DNA of 42,692 bases from positions 1 to 42,692 of the forward strand of contig CBFGTJ010000005.1 in the NCBI GenBank assembly GCA_965651815.1, written 5' to 3'. The notes below the pieces were generated by a model, which worked only from the letters and a program-made list of their open reading frames with translations, was not told the origin of the DNA and made no database searches. Origin of the DNA: CBFGTJ01 sp965651815 (GTDB lineage: Bacteria > Actinomycetota > Acidimicrobiia > Acidimicrobiales > Microtrichaceae). Of the stretch, positions 7,639 through 16,334 are shown in pieces (positions within the stretch are counted from its first letter, which is position 1; each line of letters starts with the position of its first letter). The position numbers and the translations under genes are program-made.

Positions 7639-8843
7639 TGGAGCCCGCGACCCCGCCGACGGACCCGGACACCCGCGGGGCGGTCCTCGACACCGTCCGG
7701 CGCTTCGTCGCCCAGGACGTGATCCCGGTCGCGAACGAGCTCGAGCACCGCGACGAGTTCCCCGCGGAGATCGTCGCCACGATGCGGGAGCTCGGCCTGT
7801 TCGGGTTGACCATCCCCGAGCGGCACGGCGGCCTCGGGCTCGATCTGCTCACCTACGTGGGGGTGATCGAGGAGCTCGCCTACGGGTGGATGAGCCTCAC
7901 CGGCATCCTCAACACCCACACGATGGTCGCGACGCTCCTGCTGCACCACGGGAGCGAGGAGCAGCAGGCGCGGTTCCTGCCGTCGATGGCGACCGGCGAG
8001 GTGCGCGGCGCGCTCTCGCTGTCCGAGCCGGACGCCGGCAGCGACACCCGCAACATCGCCTGCAAGGCCGTGAGGGACGGCGACGAGTACGTGATCGACG
8101 GGACCAAGGCGTGGGTCACCAACGGCGAGCGCGCCGGCATCGTCGCGCTCGCGGCGCGCACCGAGGAGGGCATCTCGGCCTTCGTCGTGGAGAAGGAGCC
8201 CGGCCCCTCGTTCGAGGGGATCACGGTGTCACGCCACGTCGACAAGCTCGGCTACCGGGGCACCGAGACCGTCGAGATGTCCTACTCGGGGCACCGGATC
8301 CCGGCGTCGAACCTGGTCGGTGAGCCGGGGCGTGGCCTCGCCCAGATCCTCGGCGTGCTCGAGGTGGGCCGCATCAACATCGCCGCGCGCGCCGTCGGCG
8401 TCGCGAGGGCGGCGTTCGACGCGGCGCTGGACTACGCGCAGCACCGCGAGACGTTCGGGCGCCCCATCGCCGAGCACCAGGCGATCCAGTTGAAGCTCGC
8501 GGACATGGCCACGCGGCTCGAGGCCGCGCGTCTGCTGACCCGGAGCGCGGCCGAGCGTAAGGCGGCGGGCGAGCGCTGCGACGTGGAGGCGGGCATGGCG
8601 AAGCTGTTCGCGAGCGAGACCGCCATGGAGCTCTCGGCGGAGGCCATGCGCATCCACGGTGGTGTGGGCTACACGACCGACCTGCCGGTCGAGCGGTACT
8701 ACCGCGACGCGCCGCTGATGGTCATCGGCGAGGGCACCAACGAGATCCAGCGGCTCGTGATCGCCCGCGGGCTGCTCGCCCGGGCGCGAGGGCAGGGAGC
8801 GGCACCACGCGTCAGGCGACCACGGCGTCCTCGACGCCCATGA
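7638..8843 (+). CDS. Acyl-CoA dehydrogenase
   Basis: 401 residues with all family hallmarks: LSEPDAGSDTRNI in the middle domain, ETFGRPIAEHQAIQ in the third domain, IHGGVGYTTD, and the C-terminal GEGTNEIQRLVIARGLL. This is a complete homomeric-type dehydrogenase, unlike the paired chains at 180-2287 and 16331-18435. It starts at ATG 7638 inside the TGATG junction with the DapB-like gene. The Arg-rich tail overlaps 32 bp of the convergent amidohydrolase gene. Chain-length or ring specificity cannot be read from sequence. Confidence 0.92.
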   Translation: MEPATPPTDPDTRGAVLDTVRRFVAQDVIPVANELEHRDEFPAEIVATMRELGLFGLTIPERHGGLGLDLLTYVGVIEELAYGWMSLTGILNTHTMVATLLLHHGSEEQQARFLPSMATGEVRGALSLSEPDAGSDTRNIACKAVRDGDEYVIDGTKAWVTNGERAGIVALAARTEEGISAFVVEKEPGPSFEGITVSRHVDKLGYRGTETVEMSYSGHRIPASNLVGEPGRGLAQILGVLEVGRINIAARAVGVARAAFDAALDYAQHRETFGRPIAEHQAIQLKLADMATRLEAARLLTRSAAERKAAGERCDVEAGMAKLFASETAMELSAEAMRIHGGVGYTTDLPVERYYRDAPLMVIGEGTNEIQRLVIARGLLARARGQGAAPRVRRPRRPRRP

Positions 8844-10011
8844 GGGAGGCGAGGTTGCCACCCATGATCTTGCGCACCGCGTCCTCCGGCAGCCCCTCGA
8901 GCTCGTCCACGTAGCTCGCCGGGTCCGCGAGCCCCTCGGGGTGCGGGTAGTCGGAGCCGAACAGCACGTGCTCGGTGCCGATCAGCTCTGCCAGCGCACC
9001 GAGGTCCTCCTCCCAGAACGGGCTGACGTAGATGTTGCGCTTGAAGACCTCGACCGGGTCCTCCATGAAGTCCTGGGGCATCTTCTTGTAGGTGTCCGCC
9101 AGGTTGGCGAGCAGCGGCGCGACCCAGCTGCTGCCGTTCTCGATCACGGCGACCTTCAACCCCGGATGGCGGGACAGCGCGCCGTGGCAGATCAGCGCGG
9201 CGACCGAGTCCTCGATCGCCCGCCACTGCGACAGCATCCGGAACGCCTGGGGCTGGAACGGCAGCATCTCGCTGTCGCTGCCCATCCAGTCGTTGGTGTA
9301 GCGGTCGTACCCGCTGTCGGAGGAGTGCATGCCGACCAGCACGCCGTACTCCTCGACCTTCTCCCAGAACGGGTCGAACTCCTCGAACCCGAAGGAGCGG
9401 GGGCCCTTGAAGCCCGACGGGGGTGCCGGGCGGATCAGCACGGCCTTGGCGCCGCGCTCCACGACCCACTCGAGCTCCTCGATCGCACGCTCCACGATCG
9501 GCAGGGTGATCACCGGCGTCGCGAAGATCCGGCCCTCGTAGTCGAACTGCCAGGTCTCGTACATCCACTCGTTGAGCGCGTGCACCACCGCGTGGGTCAG
9601 CTCCGGCGCGTCACGCATGCGCTCCTCGAGGAGGCTCGCGAGCGTCGGGAACATGAGCGCCCGGTCGATGCCCTGCTCGTCCATCAGCTCGAGCCGGGGT
9701 GCCGGCTCCCGGAACGCGTCGATCGAGCGCATCGGCTCGCCGAAGATCTCGCGCCGGGACTTCCCGTCGGGGTTGCCGTTGCGGAAGTAGTCCTCCTGTG
9801 CACCGGGCCGTGCCACGACCTCGAAGGTGGGGTTCGGGATGTACTCGCTGATCCGGCCCCTCACCGCGATCTTCGTGCGCCCCCGCACCTGCACGTACTC
9901 GATCGCGCCCTTGTACCGGTCTGGCAGGAACTTCGTGAACGCGTCCGTCGTCTCGTACATGTGGTTGTCCGCGTCGAAGACCGGGACGTCGAGGAAGCGG
10001 TTGGGTGGCAT
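8812..10011 (-). CDS. Amidohydrolase-family (amidohydrolase 2) metal-dependent hydrolase/decarboxylase
   Basis: 399 residues from ATG 10011, chosen because AGGAGG lies 7 bases upstream; a longer frame to 10041 has no such site. The N terminus carries FDADNHMYE in place of the DxHxH metal motif. Later blocks include GMHSSDS, CHGALSRHPGLK and FGSDYPHPEG, which supply the His/Asp ligands of the TIM-barrel amidohydrolase 2 group (ACMSD-like decarboxylases and ring hydrolases). It is the third gene of a minus-strand operon after a CoA-transferase and an F420-type oxidoreductase. Possible roles are C-C or C-N bond hydrolysis or decarboxylation of a catabolic intermediate; none is proven. Confidence 0.85.
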   Translation of the reverse strand: MPPNRFLDVPVFDADNHMYETTDAFTKFLPDRYKGAIEYVQVRGRTKIAVRGRISEYIPNPTFEVVARPGAQEDYFRNGNPDGKSRREIFGEPMRSIDAFREPAPRLELMDEQGIDRALMFPTLASLLEERMRDAPELTHAVVHALNEWMYETWQFDYEGRIFATPVITLPIVERAIEELEWVVERGAKAVLIRPAPPSGFKGPRSFGFEEFDPFWEKVEEYGVLVGMHSSDSGYDRYTNDWMGSDSEMLPFQPQAFRMLSQWRAIEDSVAALICHGALSRHPGLKVAVIENGSSWVAPLLANLADTYKKMPQDFMEDPVEVFKRNIYVSPFWEEDLGALAELIGTEHVLFGSDYPHPEGLADPASYVDELEGLPEDAVRKIMGGNLASLMGVEDAVVA

Positions 10012-10046
10012 GTGGGCACCTCCTGGGTGCGGGTCCGGCACTCGGT

Positions 10047-10997
10047 TCAGAGCTCGCCCCCGAGGGAGGCGAGGAGGTCACGGGTGCGCTGCCGTGACTC
10101 GATCAGCTGGTCGCGGTCCTCGCCGATCGGCACGACGCGCACCGACACGTCGGTCGCGCCGGCATCCGCGAAGGACCGGAGGCGCGTGCGCACCGCGGTC
10201 TCGGGACCGGCGGCGAGCAGGTCGCCGACCTCGCGGGCGTCGCCGTGGGACATGAGGCGCTGGTAGTTCGGCGACACCTCCGCCTCGGACAGCAGGCGGT
10301 TGGTCCGGGCGATGGCCTGCTCGACCTCGTCCTCGTCGCAGACGCAGACCGGCACCCCGGCGACGATGCGCGGCTCGGGCCGTCCCGCGGCCTCGGCCGC
10401 GCGCCGGATCCGCGGCGCGACGTGGGACTCGATGGTGCGCTCGTCCGCGAGCCACAGGACGGTCCCGTCGCTCCGCTCTCCGGCGAGGCGCAGCATCTGC
10501 GGGCCGAGCGCGGCGAGGAGGACGGGGGTGGCCATGTCGGTGACGTCGAGGGGCGCGTGCACGCGGAACGAGTCGTTGCGGACCTCGACGGTGCCGGTGC
10601 CGGCGAGCGCGGGCTGCAGCACGTCGAGGTGGTCCCGCATCGTGTCGAGTGGCCGTTCGTAGGGGAGGCCGAGCATCTCGTCGATCACCCAGTGGTGCGA
10701 CAGGCCGAGCCCGAGCCGGAGCCGGCCGCCGCACACCGCCTGCACCGACTGCGCCTGCTGGGCCAGCGCGACGGGGTGGCGGGGCTGCACCGGCACCACC
10801 GCGGTGCCGACCTCGATGCGCTCGGTCGCCGCGCCGATGACCGCGGCGGCCGTGAGCGCGTCGAACTCGTCGGGGATCTGCGGCACCCACACCGTGGCGA
10901 GGCCGGCCTCCTCCGCCCAGCGGGCGTCGCGGCGCAGCCGCTCCACCTTGGTGGCGTAGCGGCCACGCTCCGGGCCGATCATCACCCCGATGCGCAT
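10047..10997 (-). CDS. Luciferase-like (LLM) F420-dependent oxidoreductase
   Basis: 316 residues. The N-terminal RIGVMIGPERG, TVWVPQIPDEFDALT, IEVGTAVVPVQPRHPVALAQQAQSV (given in pieces of one block) and RLRLGLGLSHH are typical of actinobacterial TIGR03564-like LLM proteins that use deazaflavin F420 or FMN. The protein lies between a CoA-transferase (31 bp upstream) and an amidohydrolase (35 bp downstream), both on the same strand. It may reduce or oxidise a carbonyl or enoyl group of a ring intermediate. Cofactor choice between F420 and FMN is inferred from the host group, not seen directly. Confidence 0.87.
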   Translation of the reverse strand: MRIGVMIGPERGRYATKVERLRRDARWAEEAGLATVWVPQIPDEFDALTAAAVIGAATERIEVGTAVVPVQPRHPVALAQQAQSVQAVCGGRLRLGLGLSHHWVIDEMLGLPYERPLDTMRDHLDVLQPALAGTGTVEVRNDSFRVHAPLDVTDMATPVLLAALGPQMLRLAGERSDGTVLWLADERTIESHVAPRIRRAAEAAGRPEPRIVAGVPVCVCDEDEVEQAIARTNRLLSEAEVSPNYQRLMSHGDAREVGDLLAAGPETAVRTRLRSFADAGATDVSVRVVPIGEDRDQLIESRQRTRDLLASLGGEL

Positions 10998-11028
10998 CGC
11001 CGGGTCCTGCCGGGCTGCCCGCTGCCTG

Positions 11029-12243
11029 TCAGGCGACGACGCCGCGGGTCTTCAGGTCGACGATGGCGTCCCAGTCGAGGCCGACCTCCTGGAGGATGTC
11101 GTCGCCGTGCTCGTTGAACTCCGGCGCGCGCCGTGGCTGGGGCGGCTCCTCGTCGTACTGCACGGGCGCCCCGGCGAGCTTGAACGGCGTGCCGGCGGAG
11201 GTCTGGCACTCGACCACGTAGCCGTTGGCGACGGTCTGGGGGTCGACGGAGGCTGCGAGGGTGTCCTGCACGACGGTCCACTGGCCGCTGAAGCCCTCGA
11301 AGCGCTGGCGCCACTCCTCGATGGGGCGTTCGGCGATCGCGGCGGCGAGCTCGTCGCTCGCCGCGCCCGCGTGCTCGGCGAGCGACTCGTGGTCGGCGAA
11401 CCGCGGGTCGGTCGCCAGCTCGGGGCGCCCGATGATCTCGCACACCTCGGCCCAGTAGCGGATCGCCTGCAGGCACGACAGCGACAGGAACGTGTCGTCC
11501 TTTGCCCGGTAGGTCGCCACGAGCGGGTTGCGGGAGATGCCCGCCGGGGGCGGTCCCCACGGGATCTCGAGCTGGAGGCTGAGCGCCAGCGCGGCGCCCA
11601 TGGACCAGAGCCCGACGCCGAGCAGCGAGACGTCGACGACGGTCGCCTCGCCGGTGCGCTCGCGGTGGAACAGCGCGCCCATGATCGCCCCGGCGATCGT
11701 CATGGCCCCGATCGAGTCGCCGAACGCGGGGGCCGGCGGTGGGGGCACCTCCGCGGCGTCGGGCGGCTTGACGCCCAGCGCCATGCCGGAGCGGTGCCAG
11801 TACGAGAGCACGTCGTAGGAGCCCTTGTCGGCGTCCGGGCCCCGGCTGCCCTGGCCGGTGCCCCGCACGTAGATGATGTCGGGGTTCCAGCCACGGACGT
11901 CCTCGACGTCGATGCCCAGCTTCGTGCGGACGCTCGGCAGCTTGTTCGTGAGGAACACGTCGCAGGTCGCGGCGATCTTCGCGAGCACGGCCACCCCGTC
12001 GGGCGAGGACAGGTCCAGCCCGATGCTGCGCTTGCCGCGGTTCGAGTGCTCGAGGAGGACGTGCACGTCGCCGCCGAGGATGCCGACGCCGCTGGACATC
12101 AGCCCCCGCATCGCGTCACCCCGCTCGACGTGCTCCACCTTGATGACCTCGGCACCCCAGTCGGCCAGCAGCGCGGACGCCGCCGGCACGAAGGTGTGCT
12201 CCGCCACCTCCAGGATCCGCACACCCCGCATCACGTCGGTCAC
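11029..12243 (-). CDS. CaiB/BaiF-type (family III) CoA-transferase
   Basis: 404 residues from GTG 12243, with GGGGGGA upstream. The N terminus RGVRILEVAEHTFVPAASALLADWGAEVIKVE is diagnostic of family III CoA-transferases (shown here as one conserved region, residues 6-37). The expected catalytic Asp is Asp144 in GSYDVLSYW. Such enzymes move CoA from one carboxylic acid thioester to another, allowing activation of a substrate without ATP. In bile acid and steroid pathways BaiF/BaiK-type enzymes do this on side chains. It leads an operon with the LLM oxidoreductase and amidohydrolase. Confidence 0.9.
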   Translation of the reverse strand: MTDVMRGVRILEVAEHTFVPAASALLADWGAEVIKVEHVERGDAMRGLMSSGVGILGGDVHVLLEHSNRGKRSIGLDLSSPDGVAVLAKIAATCDVFLTNKLPSVRTKLGIDVEDVRGWNPDIIYVRGTGQGSRGPDADKGSYDVLSYWHRSGMALGVKPPDAAEVPPPPAPAFGDSIGAMTIAGAIMGALFHRERTGEATVVDVSLLGVGLWSMGAALALSLQLEIPWGPPPAGISRNPLVATYRAKDDTFLSLSCLQAIRYWAEVCEIIGRPELATDPRFADHESLAEHAGAASDELAAAIAERPIEEWRQRFEGFSGQWTVVQDTLAASVDPQTVANGYVVECQTSAGTPFKLAGAPVQYDEEPPQPRRAPEFNEHGDDILQEVGLDWDAIVDLKTRGVVA

Positions 12244-12288
12244 TGTGTTTCCCCCCGGTCCGGGCGATCCTCGATCGCCGACCGCGCC

Positions 12289-12314
12289 AGCGTAGCAGGA
12301 CCGTGATGCACGGT
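12289..12314 (-). promoter_or_regulatory. Promoter region of the CoA-transferase operon with inverted repeat
   Basis: Minus-strand TACGCT (complement of 12289-12294) is a good -10 candidate about 45 nt before the GTG. Just upstream lies ACCGTG-ATG-CACGGT (12300-12314), perfect 6-bp arms around 3 bp, in the -35/spacer area. The repeat could be an operator; no cognate regulator is identified. Confidence 0.4.
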
Positions 12315-12373
12315 TCCGCCTGACGAGAGGATTGTTCTCATCGCTGCATGTGCGGTTCTCCACCAGCTAGCCT
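12313..12373 (+). promoter_or_regulatory. Leaderless promoter with three GTTC half-sites at 21-bp steps
   Basis: GTTC occurs at 12313, 12334 and 12355, exactly 21 bp apart (two helical turns). The last copy is CGGTTCTCCACC, matching the CGGTTCTCCAC element of the P450 promoter at 22324. TAGCCT (12368-12373) ends 6 nt before the ATG at 12380, so the mRNA is probably leaderless. Confidence 0.45.
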
Positions 12374-12379
12374 GCGGCG

Positions 12380-13138
12380 ATGGGAAGGAGCGCGATCGTC
12401 TGCGGGGCAGTGGGCGGACTGGGTCGGCCCACCGTGGCCCGGCTCGCCGCCGAGGGCTTCGCCGTGATCGCGCTCGACCGGGCCGACGCCGCGTGCCGGG
12501 ACGGGGTCGAGGGGTCGGTGTGCCGCGTCGTCGGTGACGTGAACGACGACGACGTGGTGCAGACCGCGGTGGACGCCGCGTCCGCGATCGGAGAGCTGCG
12601 CGTGCTGGTCAACGTCGCCGGTGGCGCTGCCGCGGGCGCGACGACGGTGGACGGCGCGGGTGCACCGCACGACCGGGGCACCTTCGAACGCACGCTGCGG
12701 GCGAACGTCGTCGGCGCCTTCAACGCCTCCCGCCTCGTGGCGGCCGCGATGGCGTCCACCTCGCCGGACCGGGACGGGCAGCGTGGTGTGATCGTCCACA
12801 CCGCGTCGATCGCCGGCCTCGAGGGCCAGCGGGGCCAGGTCGCCTACGCGGCGGCGAAGGCGGCGATCCTCGGCATGACCCTGCCCATGGCCCGCGACCT
12901 CGCGCCGCTGGGCATCCGCGTGTGCACGGTCGCGCCGGGGCCGATGGGCACCCAGGCGATGCTGCGCCTCCGGGACCGTCTGGTCGAGGACCCGGCCGCG
13001 GGGGTCGTGCACCCCGCGCGGATGGGACGCCCCGAGGAGTTCGCGGACCTGGTGGCCGCGATCGTCGCCAACCCGTACCTCAACGGGGAGCACGTGCGCC
13101 TCGACGGCGCGCTGCGGCTCGGGGCCGGCGCGGGATGA
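12380..13138 (+). CDS. SDR, 3-hydroxyacyl-CoA dehydrogenase type II-like
   Basis: 252 residues. The nucleotide-binding motif is CGAVGGLG (8-15), a variant of TGxxxGIG, and the catalytic pair is Tyr156-Lys160 in VAYAAAKAA. The block HTASIAGLEGQRGQVAYAAA and the YLNGEHVRLDGALR ending are those of HSD10/type II 3-hydroxyacyl-CoA dehydrogenases. It is strongly similar to the SDR at 18432. It heads an ATGA-coupled operon with a DUF35 protein and a thiolase-like protein, so the likely step is oxidation of a beta-hydroxyacyl-CoA just before or near carbon-carbon cleavage. Confidence 0.9.
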   Translation: MGRSAIVCGAVGGLGRPTVARLAAEGFAVIALDRADAACRDGVEGSVCRVVGDVNDDDVVQTAVDAASAIGELRVLVNVAGGAAAGATTVDGAGAPHDRGTFERTLRANVVGAFNASRLVAAAMASTSPDRDGQRGVIVHTASIAGLEGQRGQVAYAAAKAAILGMTLPMARDLAPLGIRVCTVAPGPMGTQAMLRLRDRLVEDPAAGVVHPARMGRPEEFADLVAAIVANPYLNGEHVRLDGALRLGAGAG

Positions 13139-13608
13139 CAGGAACGGACGACGTGAGGGAGGAGTCGACGGTGGCACAGGTCGCGTTCGCACCAGGGGTG
13201 TTCACCTGGCCGAGTGAGGAGCCCCGGCTGATCGGGGGCCGCTGCACCGAGTGCGGGTCGGTGACCTTCCCCCGCCCGCCGTCGTGCGCGCGGTGCGGGG
13301 CCACCGCCGTGGACGAGCACCTCCTCCCCCGCCGGGGCACGCTGTGGACCTTCACCACACAGGGATTCCTCCCCAAGGAGCCCTACGCGGGCGGTGAGAC
13401 CGTCGAGACGTTCCGCCCCTTCGGCATCGGGCTCGTACAGCTCGGCGACGAGGTGCGCGTCGAGTCACGGCTCACCGAGCACGACCCCGAACGGCTCCGC
13501 ATCGGCATGGAGGTCGAGCTCGAGATCGTGCCGTTCCGCACCGACGACGACGGCACCGAGGTGCTGACCTTCGCGTTCGCGCCGGTGCACGGCGAGGGAG
13601 GTGGCTGA
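13135..13608 (+). CDS. DUF35 zinc-ribbon/OB-fold acyl-CoA-associated protein
   Basis: 157 residues from ATG 13135, which overlaps the SDR stop in ATGA. Four cysteines in CTEC (37-40) and CARC (51-54) form the rubredoxin-like zinc ribbon of DUF35 proteins, followed by an OB-fold (LWTFTTQGF..., VQLGDEVRVESRL). Proteins of this family pair with thiolase-like proteins, as in the Ltp2-ChsH2 retro-aldolase of steroid side-chain removal, and help bind the acyl-CoA. The adjacent thiolase-like gene fits that pairing. Here DUF35 is free-standing rather than fused to a MaoC domain. Confidence 0.88.
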   Translation: MTGTDDVREESTVAQVAFAPGVFTWPSEEPRLIGGRCTECGSVTFPRPPSCARCGATAVDEHLLPRRGTLWTFTTQGFLPKEPYAGGETVETFRPFGIGLVQLGDEVRVESRLTEHDPERLRIGMEVELEIVPFRTDDDGTEVLTFAFAPVHGEGGG

Positions 13609-13609
13609 G

Positions 13610-14755
13610 GTGAACGACGTGGCGATCATCGGGGTCGGGCTGCACCCCTTCGGGCGCTTCGGCGACAAGTCCGCCATCGACATGGCGGCCGACGCGGTGC
13701 GCGCCGCCCTCCAGGACGCGGGCATCACCTGGCCCCAGGTCCAGTTCGGCTTCGGGGGCAGCTTCGAGGTGGACAACCCCGACGCGGTCACCAGCCGGCT
13801 CGGGCTCACCGGCATCCCGTTCATGGACGTCTACAACGGCTGCGCGACCGCCGCGACCGCGCTGCAGCTCACCGCGGAGTCGATCCGCTCCGGCCAGTAC
13901 GACATCGGCGTCGCGGTCGGCATGGACAAGCACGGCCACGGCGCCTTCACCTCCGACCCCGTCGACTACGCGGCGCCGGCCTGGTACGGCGAGATCGGCC
14001 ACTTCCTCACGACGAAGTTCTTCGCGATGAAGATCAACCGCTACATGCACGACCACGGGATCTCGCACGCGACCCTCGCCCGGGTCGCCGCGAAGGGGTA
14101 CCGCAACGGGGCGCTCAACCCGAACGCGTTCCGGCGCAAGCCGATCCCCGAGGAGGAGATCCTCGCGTCGCGGATGCTCAACTACCCGCTCACCCAGTAC
14201 ATGTTCTGCGCACCGGACGAGGGCGCAGCTGCGGTGATCATGTGCCGGGCGGACCTGGCCAGGCAGTACACCGACACCCCGATCTACCTGCGGGCCTCCA
14301 CGCTGCGCACCCGTCGATACGGCGCGTTCGAGGTCCACGCGTCGTGGACCTCGGTCGAGCAGGACCACGCGCCGACGGTCTACGCCTCGCGCGCCGCCTA
14401 CGAGATGGCGGGGATCGGCCCGGAGGACGTCGACGTCATCCAGCTGCAGGACACCGACGCCGGGGCGGAGGTGATCCACATGGCCGAGAACGGCTTCTGC
14501 GAAGACGGCGAACAGGAGCGGCTGATCGCCGAGGGAGCGACCGAGATCGGCGGCCCGATGCCGGTCAACACCGACGGCGGCCTGATCGCGAACGGTGAGC
14601 CGATCGGTGCCTCGGGGTTGCGCCAGGTGCACGAGCTGGTGCTCCAGCTGCGCGGCACCGCCGGCGAGCGCCAGGTCCCCGGTGCCCCGCGCGTGGGCTA
14701 CGCGCAGCTCTACGGGGCCCCCGGCACCGCCGGGGTCACGATCCTGTCCCGGTAG
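13610..14755 (+). CDS. Thiolase-like (Ltp2/SCP-x type) protein, probable retro-aldolase partner
   Basis: 381 residues from GTG 13610, with GGGAGG eight bases upstream inside the DUF35 gene; GTG 13601 is too close to that site. The fold is thiolase: VYNGCATAATALQL holds the Cys position. In the C-terminal motif where thiolases have GHPxGxSG the sequence is NGEPIGASGLRQVHELVLQL, so the usual catalytic His is Glu. That change is shared, as far as I know, by Ltp2-like proteins that perform aldol cleavage rather than CoA-dependent thiolysis. With DUF35 next door, a retro-aldolase acting on a hydroxylated acyl-CoA is the best reading; conventional thiolysis is less likely. Its end overlaps the convergent ligase gene by 20 bp. 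Confidence 0.85.
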   Translation: MNDVAIIGVGLHPFGRFGDKSAIDMAADAVRAALQDAGITWPQVQFGFGGSFEVDNPDAVTSRLGLTGIPFMDVYNGCATAATALQLTAESIRSGQYDIGVAVGMDKHGHGAFTSDPVDYAAPAWYGEIGHFLTTKFFAMKINRYMHDHGISHATLARVAAKGYRNGALNPNAFRRKPIPEEEILASRMLNYPLTQYMFCAPDEGAAAVIMCRADLARQYTDTPIYLRASTLRTRRYGAFEVHASWTSVEQDHAPTVYASRAAYEMAGIGPEDVDVIQLQDTDAGAEVIHMAENGFCEDGEQERLIAEGATEIGGPMPVNTDGGLIANGEPIGASGLRQVHELVLQLRGTAGERQVPGAPRVGYAQLYGAPGTAGVTILSR

Positions 14756-16334
14756 CGCGTCGCCGGAGCTCGAGCTTCTCGACCTTGCCCGCGGCGTTGA
14801 GCGGGAGCGCGTCGACGACCTCGACGCGGCGGGGCACCTTGTAGTTGGCCATGCGCTCGCGCGACCAGGCGATCACCTCGTCAGGGTCGAGCTGCGCGCC
14901 CGGGGACGGGACGACGAAGGCCACGCCGACCTCGCCCAGGCGCTCGTCGGGCACCCCGACCACCGCGGCCTGGCCGATGCCGGGGTGCGCGAGCAGCGCG
15001 TTCTCGATCTCCGCCGGGTAGGCGTTGAAGCCCCCGACGATGAACATGTCCTTCGCCCGGCCGACGATCCGCAGCCGCCCGTCCCCGTCGATGCGGCCGA
15101 GGTCCCCGGTGCGCAGCCAGCCGTCGGAGGACAACGCCGCCGCGGTCGCCTCGGGGTCGTCGAGGTAGTGGGACATGATCGTCTCGCCACGCAGCAGGAT
15201 CTCCCCCGCCTCGCCCTCGGGCACGTCGCTGCCGTCCCCGGCGACGACCCGCAGCTCGAAGCCCGGGCGGGGACGCCCGACGGTGGTGGCGACCGCCTCG
15301 GCCGGGTCACCCGGCTCGGTCGCGGTCGCGGTGCCGCCCTCGGAGAGCCCGTAGCCGGCGAGCACCACCTGGAAGGGCAGCTCGTCGATCACGCGCCGGA
15401 TGAGCTGCACCGGGATGTCCGCGGCGCCGGTGACGGCGACGCGCAGGCTGGCCAGGTCGTGACCGCCGGTGGCGGCCCCGTCCAGCAGCGACTGGTACAG
15501 GGTCGGTGCGCCGGGCAGGACCGTGATGCGCTCCCGCTCCACCGCGGCGAGCACCTCGTCCACGTCGAACACCTGCACCGGGTGCATCGTCGCCCCGGCG
15601 ACGGTCGACGCGAGGATGCCGGCCTTGAGCCCGAACATGTGGAAGTACGGGTTCACCATCAGGTAGCGGTCGTCGCTGCGGAGGCCCGTCATCGCGACCC
15701 AGTCGGCGGCGACGCCGAGGGTGCCGGCGTGGGTCTGCACCACCCCCTTCGGCACACCGGTGGTGCCGGAGGTGAAGAGGACGTCGCACAGGTCGCTCGG
15801 CCGGACCTGCGCGGCGCGGTGGTCCAGCTCCGCGAGGTCCGCGTCGGTCGCCGCCGCCACGAACGAGTCCCAGGCGAGCGTGCCGGGACGCGTCGGCCCG
15901 TCGGCGACGACGATCGTGTCCAGCTCCGGCAGGTCGCCCGCGGCGTCGCGGAGCATCGCCACGTGGTCGCTGCCGAGGAAGTCCGTGACCGTCACCAGCG
16001 CCCGGGCGTGGCTGCGGGCGAGCACCACGGCGGCCTCGTCGCCCTTGAAGCGGGTGTTGACCGGCACGAGGGTCGCACCGGCCGAGCTCAACCCGAACAG
16101 GGCGACGATCCAGCGCAGCGAGTTCGGCGCCCAGATCGCGACCCGGTCCCCCCGTTCGATCCCCGCCCGCACGAGCGCCGCACCGAAGCGCCGCGCCCGA
16201 TCCGCGAGCTCCGACCAGGTCACCCGGGTGTCGCCGTCGACCACCGCGACCCGGCCGCCCTGCCGCTCGACGGTCCGGGCGAGCACCCCGGGGATGGTGC
16301 GCTCCCGGTCCACGGTCGCCGCGTGAAGGTTCAT
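14736..16334 (-). CDS. fadD3: Acyl-CoA synthetase, FadD3-like
   Basis: 532 residues, an AMP-forming ligase of the ANL superfamily. The P-loop TSGTTGVPKG begins at residue 188, the GWLRTGDLG hinge motif is present, and the adenylation Lys is Lys517 in NAAGKVEK. Many blocks match mycobacterial FadD3 as I remember it (ERGDRVAIWAPNSLRW; GFNAYPAEIE; VVGVPDERLGEVG). FadD3 activates the C/D-ring propionate left after steroid ring A/B removal. Here the gene is last in a minus-strand operon after two acyl-CoA dehydrogenase chains, an SDR and two crotonases, with ATGA overlap to the preceding gene. The symbol marks similarity; the actual acid is unproven. Confidence 0.85.
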   Translation of the reverse strand: MNLHAATVDRERTIPGVLARTVERQGGRVAVVDGDTRVTWSELADRARRFGAALVRAGIERGDRVAIWAPNSLRWIVALFGLSSAGATLVPVNTRFKGDEAAVVLARSHARALVTVTDFLGSDHVAMLRDAAGDLPELDTIVVADGPTRPGTLAWDSFVAAATDADLAELDHRAAQVRPSDLCDVLFTSGTTGVPKGVVQTHAGTLGVAADWVAMTGLRSDDRYLMVNPYFHMFGLKAGILASTVAGATMHPVQVFDVDEVLAAVERERITVLPGAPTLYQSLLDGAATGGHDLASLRVAVTGAADIPVQLIRRVIDELPFQVVLAGYGLSEGGTATATEPGDPAEAVATTVGRPRPGFELRVVAGDGSDVPEGEAGEILLRGETIMSHYLDDPEATAAALSSDGWLRTGDLGRIDGDGRLRIVGRAKDMFIVGGFNAYPAEIENALLAHPGIGQAAVVGVPDERLGEVGVAFVVPSPGAQLDPDEVIAWSRERMANYKVPRRVEVVDALPLNAAGKVEKLELRRRATGTGS

